5,321 nt of DNA from contig JACRHO010000166.1 of the NCBI GenBank assembly GCA_016212045.1, positions 1-5,321 on the forward strand, read 5' to 3'. Below, piece by piece: positions 1 to 5,321 of the stretch. Position 1 is the stretch's first letter; each line of letters starts with the position of its first letter. The position numbers and the translations under genes are program-made. Below the pieces are notes generated by a model. That model did not search any database. It had not been told where the DNA came from and worked only from the letters and a program-made list of their open reading frames with translations. Source of the DNA: Candidatus Omnitrophota bacterium (lineage in GTDB: Bacteria > Omnitrophota > Gorgyraeia > Gygaellales > Profunditerraquicolaceae).

Positions 1-391
1 GCGGAATACCTTTAGCGCTGATGGTCAGGCCGATGAGCAAGGCATTGTATTTTTTCGCTAACGGCACAATGAGCTTTAATTTCTCCGGGTCGGCAGTAGT
101 AGAATTGATGATAACTTTATTTTTTATTACCTTTAATCCTGCCTCAATGACCTGCGCCTTGCTTGAGTCCAGGGATAGGGGTTTATCTGTTACCTCCTGA
201 ATGGTTTCTACTAACCAGGGCATATCGGATGCGGGATCGCGCGAGGCTGGGCCGCAGTTGACATCCAAGGCATCGCTGCCTGCCTTAATCTGCTCCAGGG
301 CACATTTCTGAATCGCAGACTTATCCTTTTCTTTAATCGCCTTACCTATATTATGGTACATTCCGTTAATTAGTTCACCGATTATAAACAT
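1..391 (-). CDS. acsE: Methyltetrahydrofolate:corrinoid/iron-sulfur protein methyltransferase, N-terminal part (runs off left edge)
   Basis: The 130 visible residues begin MFIIGELINGMYHNIGKAI. They match the start of AcsE, the TIM-barrel enzyme that moves the methyl group of methyl-tetrahydrofolate to the cobalt of the corrinoid/iron-sulfur protein in the Wood-Ljungdahl pathway (cytoplasm). Visible signatures are GE-x-ING at residues 5-10, ALDVNCGP at 41-48, LSLDSS at 72-77 and INSTT at 95-99. By recall of the Moorella enzyme, Asp75 and Asn96 fall exactly at the pterin-binding Asp and Asn; the later active-site Asn near 199 is outside the window. The ATG start fits the family's N-terminus and has a GAGG ribosome binding site 6 nt upstream. 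The gene follows glyS on the same strand after a repeat-rich spacer. An alternative is another member of the pterin-binding methyltransferase family (MetH-type or MtgA-like domain), but the stand-alone start and close N-terminal match favour AcsE. Confidence 0.88.
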   Translation of the reverse strand, partial: MFIIGELINGMYHNIGKAIKEKDKSAIQKCALEQIKAGSDALDVNCGPASRDPASDMPWLVETIQEVTDKPLSLDSSKAQVIEAGLKVIKNKVIINSTTADPEKLKLIVPLAKKYNALLIGLTISAKGIP

Positions 392-397
392 ATCTTA

Positions 398-402
398 CCT
401 CA
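398..402 (-). promoter_or_regulatory. Ribosome binding site of acsE
   Basis: On the minus strand the sequence reads TGAGGTAAGATATG, giving a GAGG core 6 nt before the acsE ATG. It fixes the start at position 391. It lies directly beside the outer arm of the inverted repeat at 404-530, so folding of that repeat in the mRNA could affect access to it (inference). Confidence 0.65.
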
Positions 403-403
403 C

Positions 404-530
404 AAATCCCAATTTCCAATAATACCAATACTACCAAATAAATCCCAATTTCCAAATCCCAAAAACTATTAAATTTGGATTTGGGATTTTGGATTTATTT
501 TGGATTTGGTAGTATTTGGATTTGGGATTT
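404..530. repeat. Long imperfect inverted repeat of AAATCCC/GGGATTT units between glyS and acsE
   Basis: The left arm (about 404-463) is rich in CCCAA/CCAAAT words and the right arm (about 473-530) holds their complements, with a short AT-rich centre. Matches read directly are: AAATCCCAA at 404-412 against its complement at 522-530; the 13-mer AATACTACCAAAT at 427-439 against ATTTGGTAGTATT at 504-516; and AAATAAATCC at 436-445 against its complement at 491-500. Within the right arm the 17-mer ATTTGGATTTGGGATTT occurs twice, at 473-489 and 514-530. Small indels separate the matching blocks. The element fills most of the spacer and could form a large hairpin in the glyS-acsE transcript or a DNA cruciform. 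There is no trailing T run on the minus strand, so it is not a classic intrinsic terminator. It is probably one copy of an intergenic repeat family, but other copies cannot be seen here. Confidence 0.8.
473..530. repeat. Direct repeat pair ATTTGGATTTGGGATTT
   Basis: The same 17 bases occur at 473-489 and 514-530, with starts 41 bp apart. They form the two ends of the right arm of the larger inverted repeat. The pair suggests the spacer grew by duplication of a short TTTGG(G)A unit rather than being unique sequence. Confidence 0.75.
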
Positions 531-542
531 CTCATTCGCTAT

Positions 543-1850
543 TTAACTGTTTAATTTCTCCTTAAGATATTCTTTTAACTTATCTATACTGATGCGTTCC
601 TGCTGCATTGTATCTCTCTGGCGCACCGTCACCTGCTTATCCTCCAGCGACTGCACATCCACAGTCACGCAATAAAGCGTGCCGACCTCATCCTGCCGGC
701 GATAGAGTTTACCGATGCTGCCTGTATCATCGTAAACAGTAATAAAATCTTTCTTTAACTCTTGGGCTATCTTTTTAGCTAATTCCACAATTTCCGGACG
801 ATTCCTTAAAAGCGGCAGCACTGCCACTTTTACCGGCGCTAAATCTTTATGCAGTTTTAAGACGATGCGCAGGTCATCCTTGACCTTTTCTTCAAAATAG
901 GCATCCACTAAAAATGCTAAGACGCTGCGGTCAACTCCGCCTGATGGCTCAATAATATAAGGATAAAATCTAACTTTCGTACTATCATCGAAAAACCTTA
1001 AGTCCTTACCGCTTGCCTGGGCGTGCTGTTTTAAGTCAAAATCAGTACGGTTGGCAATGCCTTCTAACTCGCTCCACCCGAATGGGAAATTATATTCTAT
1101 ATCTGTGCAGGCCAAGGCATAATGCGCCAATTCATCTTGAGTGTGCGGCCGCTTCCTCAAATTCTCTTTACTTATACCTAAATTAATATACCAGTTAAAA
1201 CGGGATTCAATCCATTCCGCTAATAATTTAGCTGCCTCTTTGGGATGCACGAAATACTCAATCTCCATCTGCTCAAATTCGCAGGTGCGAAAGGTAAAGT
1301 TGCCGGGAGTGATTTCATTGCGAAAGGCCTTGCCGATCTGGGCTAAGCCAAAGGGAAGTTTAGGGTGTTTTGAATCCAGAATATTTAGAAAATTTACAAA
1401 CATGCCCTGGGCAGTTTCTGGGCGAAGATAAATCAAATTTTCTTCATCCTCAATCGGCCCTTTATGTGTTTTAAACATTAAGTTAAAGGGCCGCGCCTGC
1501 GTTAACTGGCCGCCGCACTCAGGACATTTATTTTCCTTCTTTAAATCCGCGGCCTTAAAACGTTTCTTGCAGGACTTACAATCGCTTTTTAAGTCAAAAA
1601 AGCTCTGCACGTGACCAGATGCCTCCCAGACCTGCGGGTGCATCAGGATGCTAGCATCCATGCCAAAGATATCATTATGTTCATAGACTACTGACTTCCA
1701 CCAGGCACGCTTGACATTATTCTTCAATTCCACGCCATAAGGCCCGTAGTCCCAGGTGTTACTTAAGCCCCCATAAATCTCAGATGACTGAAAAATAAAT
1801 CCCCGGCGCTTGCACAAAGAAACTACCTTTTCCATTAAATTTTCTGCCAT
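543..1850 (-). CDS. glyS: Glycyl-tRNA synthetase, alpha2 (archaeal/eukaryotic/Thermus-like) type
   Basis: This 435-residue protein is a class II aminoacyl-tRNA synthetase that charges tRNA-Gly with glycine in the cytoplasm. The N-terminus (CKRRGFIFQSSEIYGG at 13-28, then WDYGPYGVELKNN) is diagnostic of the single-chain homodimeric GlyRS, not the alpha2beta2 GlyQ/GlyS enzyme. Residues 91-112 carry C91-x2-C94 and C109-x2-C112, a likely zinc knuckle inserted before the core. YLRPETAQG is at 141-149, motif 2 at 176-200 (FRNE, then REFEQMEIEYF-like sequence with Cys190 in place of the usual Arg), and motif 3 at 301-314 (EPSGGVDRSVLAFL). The anticodon-binding domain covers about 338-435 and includes DDTGSIGKLYRRQDEVGT. 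Length is at the short end for the type, but both domains are whole. The ATG chosen fits the Thermus N-terminus; only a weak GAGA lies 8 nt upstream. It begins 32 bp after the pilT stop, so the two are probably co-transcribed. Confidence 0.97.
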   Translation of the reverse strand: MAENLMEKVVSLCKRRGFIFQSSEIYGGLSNTWDYGPYGVELKNNVKRAWWKSVVYEHNDIFGMDASILMHPQVWEASGHVQSFFDLKSDCKSCKKRFKAADLKKENKCPECGGQLTQARPFNLMFKTHKGPIEDEENLIYLRPETAQGMFVNFLNILDSKHPKLPFGLAQIGKAFRNEITPGNFTFRTCEFEQMEIEYFVHPKEAAKLLAEWIESRFNWYINLGISKENLRKRPHTQDELAHYALACTDIEYNFPFGWSELEGIANRTDFDLKQHAQASGKDLRFFDDSTKVRFYPYIIEPSGGVDRSVLAFLVDAYFEEKVKDDLRIVLKLHKDLAPVKVAVLPLLRNRPEIVELAKKIAQELKKDFITVYDDTGSIGKLYRRQDEVGTLYCVTVDVQSLEDKQVTVRQRDTMQQERISIDKLKEYLKEKLNS

Positions 1851-1882
1851 ATTAAAATCTCGGCGTAATGAAACTGGTTTAT

Positions 1883-3274
1883 TTAGCGAACGTATCTTGT
1901 AAATTCATCGCAAAAGAAAGTTGCTGTCTCTGTATCAATCAGGCCGCGTTCTACATAATTTTTGATAGAACTAACCATAGCTTGCATCTTCTGGCTAGCG
2001 CCTGTCTGGATTATATTCGGCAACTGCACGAGTTCATCGTTACGTATAATCCTTCTTACCGCATCATTGGTAAGAATAATCTCTGTGGCTAAAAGTCTTC
2101 GTCCCCCTTCTTTAGGAGGAATTAAGAGCTGCGTAACCACTCCTTTAAGACAATGAGATACCTGAGAAAGAACCTGCCTCCTGTTTTCCACCGGAAATAT
2201 ATTGGCGAGCCGGTCAATGGCCTGAATGGTATTGGGGGCGTGAAACGAGACGATAACAAGGTAACCGGATTCAGCGGCAATCAGCGCGGTGCGCACTGTT
2301 TCGGTATCGTCCAGCTCTCCCACTACTATCACATTAGGATCCTGCCTTAAGCTACTCCTTAAAGCCACGGAAAAAGAACCAGTGTCAATTCCAACTTCCC
2401 TTTGTTTAATAATACTCTTGGCATTGGAATAAACGTATTCTATCGGCCTTTCCAGAGTCACGATTACATCCTTTCTTTCCTGATTTATCAATTCTACCAT
2501 TGCCGCTATCGTTGTTGTCTTTCCTGAACCTGTGGGCCCGCTAATAACCACTAGCCCCTCTCTGAGTCTGGCTAAGTCCTTTACCGTTTCCGGAAGATTG
2601 AGTTCGGCAAAAGAACTGATTTTTGTGTTGATTAATCTGAAGGCGGCCTCGGGGTATCCCTTCTGCTGGTGGAGATTAATTCTAAACCTGTTCTGCAGGT
2701 CATACTGTATTCCAAAATCCAACTCTTTAGTTGCCTCAAATGTCTTCCTCTGCTGATCATTGGTAATCATAAATAACAAATTAGAGATTTCCTCTGCAGA
2801 AAACCGAGGCATATCCATTATGGTAAGTTCGCCGTGTATACGTAAAACCGGCGGCTGATCCACGACTAAATGTAAATCAGAGGCATCTTTTTTAATAGTT
2901 AACTCTAATAATCTATTAATGTTGAGCCTCTCCACTAAGTGTTTTATCTCCTGCCTGTCTTTATCTGCAATTTGAATAAAAATAGCGGCTATGCCAAACT
3001 TATTTTCTTTTTCAGTAGTTTCGATTCTGACTATCTTCAGCGCAGCGTTAATCTTACTATTTGACTTTGGCAATTGAAAGGTGGCGTTTATTTGTGTGCC
3101 CAAAGGAAACATTTCATTAACCTCAAAATAGACGCCTTCGGGGCTAATATCTTTGCTCAGGACAATTTTCTTTTTAATGGTCTTAGTTTCCGGATCGGCT
3201 ATCTCGCAGATAATAGATATTTTGATACAAATTCTCGGGAAAACCCTTTTTTCCTTAGCGCCATAAGTCAACAT
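1883..3274 (-). CDS. PilZ-PilT fusion: type IV pilus retraction-type ATPase with N-terminal c-di-GMP-binding domain
   Basis: A 463-residue protein with two parts. Residues about 7-115 form a PilZ domain with both c-di-GMP signatures: R10-x3-R14 (RVFPR) and D42-x-S44-x2-G47 (DISPEG). Residues about 118-463 are a PilT/GspE-superfamily hexameric ATPase: DASDLHL at 130-136, Walker A GPTGSGKT at 246-253, Asp box TLERPIE at 273-279, QREVG at 291-295, Walker B VVGELDD at 317-323 with Glu320, His box SFHAPNT at 343-349, and a C-terminal AVRRIIRNDELVQ at 405-417 matching the PilT AIRNLIRE retraction motif. Known PilT proteins power pilus retraction at the inner-membrane base; c-di-GMP control is inferred from the fusion. 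The usual EDPIE is ERPIE, and the usual GE-x-RD is GELDD. The start at 3274 is preferred over an in-frame TTG at 3322 because AAGGAGGGG lies 5-7 nt upstream and the PilZ motif begins soon after. No other pilus genes are in the window. Confidence 0.93.
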   Translation of the reverse strand: MLTYGAKEKRVFPRICIKISIICEIADPETKTIKKKIVLSKDISPEGVYFEVNEMFPLGTQINATFQLPKSNSKINAALKIVRIETTEKENKFGIAAIFIQIADKDRQEIKHLVERLNINRLLELTIKKDASDLHLVVDQPPVLRIHGELTIMDMPRFSAEEISNLLFMITNDQQRKTFEATKELDFGIQYDLQNRFRINLHQQKGYPEAAFRLINTKISSFAELNLPETVKDLARLREGLVVISGPTGSGKTTTIAAMVELINQERKDVIVTLERPIEYVYSNAKSIIKQREVGIDTGSFSVALRSSLRQDPNVIVVGELDDTETVRTALIAAESGYLVIVSFHAPNTIQAIDRLANIFPVENRRQVLSQVSHCLKGVVTQLLIPPKEGGRRLLATEIILTNDAVRRIIRNDELVQLPNIIQTGASQKMQAMVSSIKNYVERGLIDTETATFFCDEFTRYVR

Positions 3275-3279
3275 TTTAA

Positions 3280-3288
3280 CCCCTCCTT
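3280..3288 (-). promoter_or_regulatory. Strong ribosome binding site that decides the PilZ-PilT start
   Basis: The minus strand reads AAGGAGGGGTTAAAATG. The GGAGG core ends 7 nt before the ATG at 3274. It is the best ribosome binding site in the window and shows that translation starts at 3274, not at the upstream in-frame TTG (3322). Confidence 0.85.
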
Positions 3289-3329
3289 TTAACTGGAGAC
3301 TCTCTACAACTGCAAGCAACAATTGATTA

Positions 3330-3358
3330 TTTTTAACTTAAATTAGCCGTAAAGTCAA
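3330..3358 (-). promoter_or_regulatory. Candidate sigma70-type promoter for pilT-glyS
   Basis: In the 87-bp gap upstream of the PilZ-PilT gene, the minus strand has TTGACT (3353-3358) as a -35 match, a 17-nt spacer, then TAAAAA (3330-3335) as a weak -10 (4 of 6). A start site near 3323 would give a leader of about 50 nt ending in the strong ribosome binding site. The -35 match is good and the spacing ideal, but the region is AT-rich and the -10 is poor. It would begin a transcript carrying pilT, glyS and possibly acsE. Confidence 0.4.
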
Positions 3359-3361
3359 GTT

Positions 3362-4087
3362 TTAGTTTACGGTGGTCTTCTTGACTGTGGAAATAATTGC
3401 CAAAACCTTCTCTAAACTTAAGGTGGCGCTTGCGTCTTTAATGTAAACCTTGAAGAAATTATCCTGGCTGTCAATGATATTGCAATCAAAATAATTACCG
3501 GAAGCACTAAGACTATAATTGATAAAGCCGGCATTCTCATTAAGGATAAATTTTACCATCTTTATCTCCGGGCCTTCGCCCAAGTAAGGCACGAAGATGG
3601 TCTTCATAATGACAAAAAAGGCATCGGTTACGTTGTTTATCTCTTGAGTCCGGCCCGACATCACGCGTAGCATAAAGGCGTAATTATCCTGCACACTTTG
3701 CCTTTGCACCTGCGGGAATAAATTCGCAAAAAATCTGGGTTCCTCATAAAGCAGGTAGGCGACATTACCCGGGCTCTTCTTTCGCAACATTCTTTTAGAA
3801 TATGACTTAAACGTCTCGCCTTTGATAATCTTAAAATCTGCGGGCATGCCTAGCGCTATTCCCGGAAACTTATATTGTTTTAATCCGTTAAGGTAATCCT
3901 GATTAATTTTGGGGTTGAGTATCTCTGTCACCGGCGCAAGGCACAATATCGGCCTCTTCTGACAATTACCCATACTGGTCTCTATATATAATTTTAAGGT
4001 GGGCGGGCCGCCAAATTTTACCAGATACCCAATCGCCAGCAATAAAATAACAACCGCTGAAATAATCTTATGTGTTTTTTGTTTCAT
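3362..4087 (-). CDS. Unrecognised membrane-anchored protein coupled to panB
   Basis: The 241 residues match no family I recognise. The N-terminus is basic (MKQKTHK) and is followed by one hydrophobic stretch at about 8-24 (IISAVVILLLAIGYLV), which reads as an uncleaved signal anchor or signal peptide. The remaining ~215 residues would then lie outside the cytoplasmic membrane. The body is mixed alpha/beta in character, with two nearby cysteines (C42, C49), a third at about C202, a basic patch (SYSKRMLRKKSPGN, about 95-108) and a C-terminal stretch SATLSLEKVLAIISTVKK. No lipobox, enzyme motif or repeat was seen. Its ATG overlaps the panB stop as ATGA (4084-4087), so translation is probably coupled to panB. 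No strong ribosome binding site precedes it. The coupling alone does not show a role in pantothenate synthesis. Confidence 0.85.
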   Translation of the reverse strand: MKQKTHKIISAVVILLLAIGYLVKFGGPPTLKLYIETSMGNCQKRPILCLAPVTEILNPKINQDYLNGLKQYKFPGIALGMPADFKIIKGETFKSYSKRMLRKKSPGNVAYLLYEEPRFFANLFPQVQRQSVQDNYAFMLRVMSGRTQEINNVTDAFFVIMKTIFVPYLGEGPEIKMVKFILNENAGFINYSLSASGNYFDCNIIDSQDNFFKVYIKDASATLSLEKVLAIISTVKKTTVN

Positions 4088-4914
4088 GGCTGCATTTTTT
4101 TCAGTTCTTCTTCTTTAATAGTAAAACTGTGTTCGGCAGTAGGAAATTTTTCTGCCAAAACTTCTTTTTTATATTCTTCTATTGCTTTTTGGATTAGCGG
4201 AGAAAGATTAATGTATTGTTTAACAAATTTTGGCTTAAATCTCTCAAATAATCCCAGTAAATCATGGGTCACTAAAACCTGGCCGTCGCAATTTATCCCT
4301 GCGCCAATGCCGATAGTGGGAATCTTTAATTTTTTCGTGATTAATTCAGCAATCCTATCCGGCACGCATTCCAGCACAATGGCAAAGCAACCCAACTTTT
4401 CTAACTCAACTGCCTGCTCAATTAAACGCTGCGCTGCCTGGGCATCCCTGCCCTGGACCTTAAATCCGCCGATTTTATCTGCGGTCTGAGGGGTGAGGCC
4501 AATATGCCCCATTACCGGAATCCCTGCTTTAATGATTTTTTCAGTTACCTCTAAGCATTGAGCAAACCATTCTAATTTCACGGCATCGCATTTTGCCTCA
4601 TTAATAAATCTTCTGGCATTTTTTACCGACTCATCAATGTTTATCTGATATGACTCATAAGGCATATCGCCGATAACTAAAGCCTGCTTTACCGCGCGTG
4701 TCACTGCCTTGGCATGATGCAGCATTTCACTCATTCCGACTTGAGTCGTAGACTCTAAACCCAAAACTACATTTGCCACTGAATCGCCCACCAAAATCAG
4801 ATCAATGCCTGAACGGTCAATCAAAGAAGCCAAGGGATAATCGTAGGCAGTGAGCATGGTGATTTTACGTTTGCCTTTTAACGCTAAAATATCCTGTATG
4901 GTAATTTTCCCCAT
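4084..4914 (-). CDS. panB: 3-methyl-2-oxobutanoate (ketopantoate) hydroxymethyltransferase
   Basis: A full-length 276-residue PanB, the usual size for the family. It uses 5,10-methylene-tetrahydrofolate to hydroxymethylate alpha-ketoisovalerate to ketopantoate, the first committed step to pantothenate and CoA, in the cytoplasm. Seen in order: KITMLTAYDYPLA at 17-29, VGDS at 42-45 (metal ligand Asp44), GDMPYESYQ at 82-90 (Asp83), AVKLE at 111-115 (Glu115), GIPVMGHIGLTPQ at 131-143 (His137), LECVP at 181-185 (likely catalytic Glu182), and GIGAGINCDGQVLVTHD at 202-218. All expected active-site residues are present. The pair of glycines that commonly follows KLE is Trp-Phe here, and the VGDSLGM-type loop reads VGDSVAN. 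The start is 5 nt after the Nramp stop with AGGGAG directly against the ATG. The gene sits between an Nramp transporter and an unknown protein; panC and panD are not in the window. Confidence 0.96.
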   Translation of the reverse strand: MGKITIQDILALKGKRKITMLTAYDYPLASLIDRSGIDLILVGDSVANVVLGLESTTQVGMSEMLHHAKAVTRAVKQALVIGDMPYESYQINIDESVKNARRFINEAKCDAVKLEWFAQCLEVTEKIIKAGIPVMGHIGLTPQTADKIGGFKVQGRDAQAAQRLIEQAVELEKLGCFAIVLECVPDRIAELITKKLKIPTIGIGAGINCDGQVLVTHDLLGLFERFKPKFVKQYINLSPLIQKAIEEYKKEVLAEKFPTAEHSFTIKEEELKKMQP

Positions 4915-4920
4915 CTCCCT
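4915..4920 (-). promoter_or_regulatory. AGGGAG abutting the panB start codon
   Basis: The minus strand reads TTTTTAAGGGAGATG. The Nramp stop codon TAA is followed by GGGAG and then directly by the panB ATG. With no spacer, this purine run is badly placed for normal initiation. Panning of the sequence shows no better in-frame start, and the family N-terminus supports this ATG, so panB translation probably relies on ribosomes finishing the upstream gene. Confidence 0.45.
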
Positions 4921-5321
4921 TAAAAAGTTGTCAAAAGTAAGGCTATTGAGAGGCCAATCATCGCCACCACCACAATTATGGCCGCTATATTATAAAGTCT
5001 AGAATTGGTATACTTACCCATCATGCGCTTGTTGTTCACCAATAAGAGCATAAAGATTAAAACAAAGGGCAGCAAGATGCCGTTGGTAGCCTGAGATAAC
5101 AGCATAATCGGAATGAGTTTCACTCCGGGGAGCAAAATCACTGTTGCGCCGATGATGATGATAGCGGTATAGAGGGTATAAAACTGGGGCGCTTCCCGGA
5201 AACGCCGGCTTACTCCCACCTCCCAGCCCATTCCTTCGCAGACTGAATAGGCAGTGGAGAGCGGCAAGATGCAGGCAGAAAAAACTGAGGCATTCAATAA
5301 CCCAAAGGCGAATAAATAAAA
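4920..5321 (-). CDS. Nramp-family divalent metal transporter, C-terminal 133 residues (runs off right edge)
   Basis: The frame stays open to the right edge, so this is the 3' part of a longer gene. A TTG at 5297 is internal, not a start. The first residues (FYLFAFGLLNASVFSACILPLSTAYSVCEGMGWE) match the Nramp/MntH stretch usually reading GLLNAS...LPLSTAY.VCE. Hydrophobic segments lie at about residues 1-28, 49-66, 69-95 and 109-130 of the visible part. The loop LIPIMLLSQATNGILLPFVL followed by LVNNKRMMGKYTNSRLYN is also typical of the family. Known members are proton-coupled importers of Mn2+, Fe2+ or related metals in the cytoplasmic membrane. The metal-binding DPGN and MPH motifs of TM1 and TM6 lie outside the window, so substrate (Mn/Fe versus the Mg-type Nramp relatives) cannot be judged. 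It leads straight into panB with a 5-nt gap. Confidence 0.85.
   Translation of the reverse strand, partial: FYLFAFGLLNASVFSACILPLSTAYSVCEGMGWEVGVSRRFREAPQFYTLYTAIIIIGATVILLPGVKLIPIMLLSQATNGILLPFVLIFMLLLVNNKRMMGKYTNSRLYNIAAIIVVVAMIGLSIALLLTTF

Noticed and set aside
419..448. Promoter for acsE inside the repeat (minus-strand TATTAT at 419-424 with TTGGGA about 18 nt upstream)
   Set aside because: The -10 is good, but the -35 matches only 4 of 6 and the words are part of the repeated TTGG(G)A/TATT pattern, so the match could easily be chance.
404..530. CRISPR array in the glyS-acsE spacer
   Set aside because: The repeat units are short, irregular and interleaved in both orientations with no regular spacers, which fits an inverted repeat, not a CRISPR array.
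404..530. Intrinsic transcription terminator after glyS
   Set aside because: The stem is long, AT-rich and interrupted, and on the minus strand it is followed by the acsE ribosome binding site rather than a T run.
1141..1431. Plus-strand open frame of 96 codons opposite glyS
   Set aside because: It lies wholly inside the well-supported glyS gene on the other strand, has no recognisable protein features and no ribosome binding site was noted.
1868..3292. Several plus-strand open frames of 64-74 codons opposite the PilZ-PilT gene
   Set aside because: All overlap a clear gene in the opposite direction, and none has a recognisable motif.
3275..3322. N-terminal extension of PilZ-PilT from an in-frame TTG at 3322
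   Set aside because: The ATG at 3274 has a near-perfect GGAGG at 7-nt spacing, and that site would lie inside the extended coding sequence. The extra 16 residues add nothing to the PilZ domain.
4070..4489. Plus-strand open frame of 139 codons opposite panB
   Set aside because: It is antisense to strongly conserved panB sequence, rich in Ser/Cys/Trp as expected of a shadow frame, and resembles no family.
4920..5297. A complete 125-residue membrane protein starting at the TTG at 5297
   Set aside because: The frame is open through to the right edge and the residues before the TTG (FYLFAFGL) continue the Nramp family pattern, so the gene is truncated by the window.

Overview
All six genes lie on the minus strand, so the window reads right to left: 3' part of an Nramp-type metal transporter, panB, an unrecognised membrane-anchored protein, a PilZ-PilT ATPase, glycyl-tRNA synthetase, and the 5' part of acsE. 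No rRNA, tRNA, CRISPR array, insertion sequence or phage gene was seen. The plus-strand open frames are all shadows of these genes. No gene-free stretch exceeds 300 bases; the longest is the 151 bp between glyS and acsE.

The organism looks like an anaerobic, moderate-GC bacterium with tightly packed genes. The clues are an AcsE-like methyltetrahydrofolate:corrinoid methyltransferase (Wood-Ljungdahl carbonyl branch), an alpha2-type GlyRS with a small four-cysteine knuckle, and a PilT ATPase fused to a c-di-GMP-type PilZ domain. The overall flavour resembles uncultivated lineages such as Omnitrophota. That is an inference from recall, not a classification.

Layout: (1) 3362-5321 is a translationally coupled run. 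The Nramp stop is 5 nt before the panB start, and the panB stop overlaps the next start as ATGA. (2) An 87-bp gap (3275-3361) holds a plausible sigma70-type promoter and a very strong ribosome binding site for the PilZ-PilT gene. (3) glyS follows pilT after 32 bp, probably on the same transcript. (4) A 151-bp spacer (392-542) between glyS and acsE holds a long AT-rich imperfect inverted repeat built from AAATCCC/TTTGGGATTT units, ending right at the acsE ribosome binding site. (5) acsE runs off the left edge.

Most of the window is ordinary housekeeping: pantothenate synthesis, tRNA charging, C1 metabolism, metal uptake. The points most worth a second look are the PilZ-PilT protein, which shows an apparent reciprocal charge swap between its Asp box (EDP to ERP) and Walker B (GE-x-RD to GELDD), the inverted-repeat spacer, and the unrecognised protein coupled to panB. 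I see no convincing new multi-gene system.
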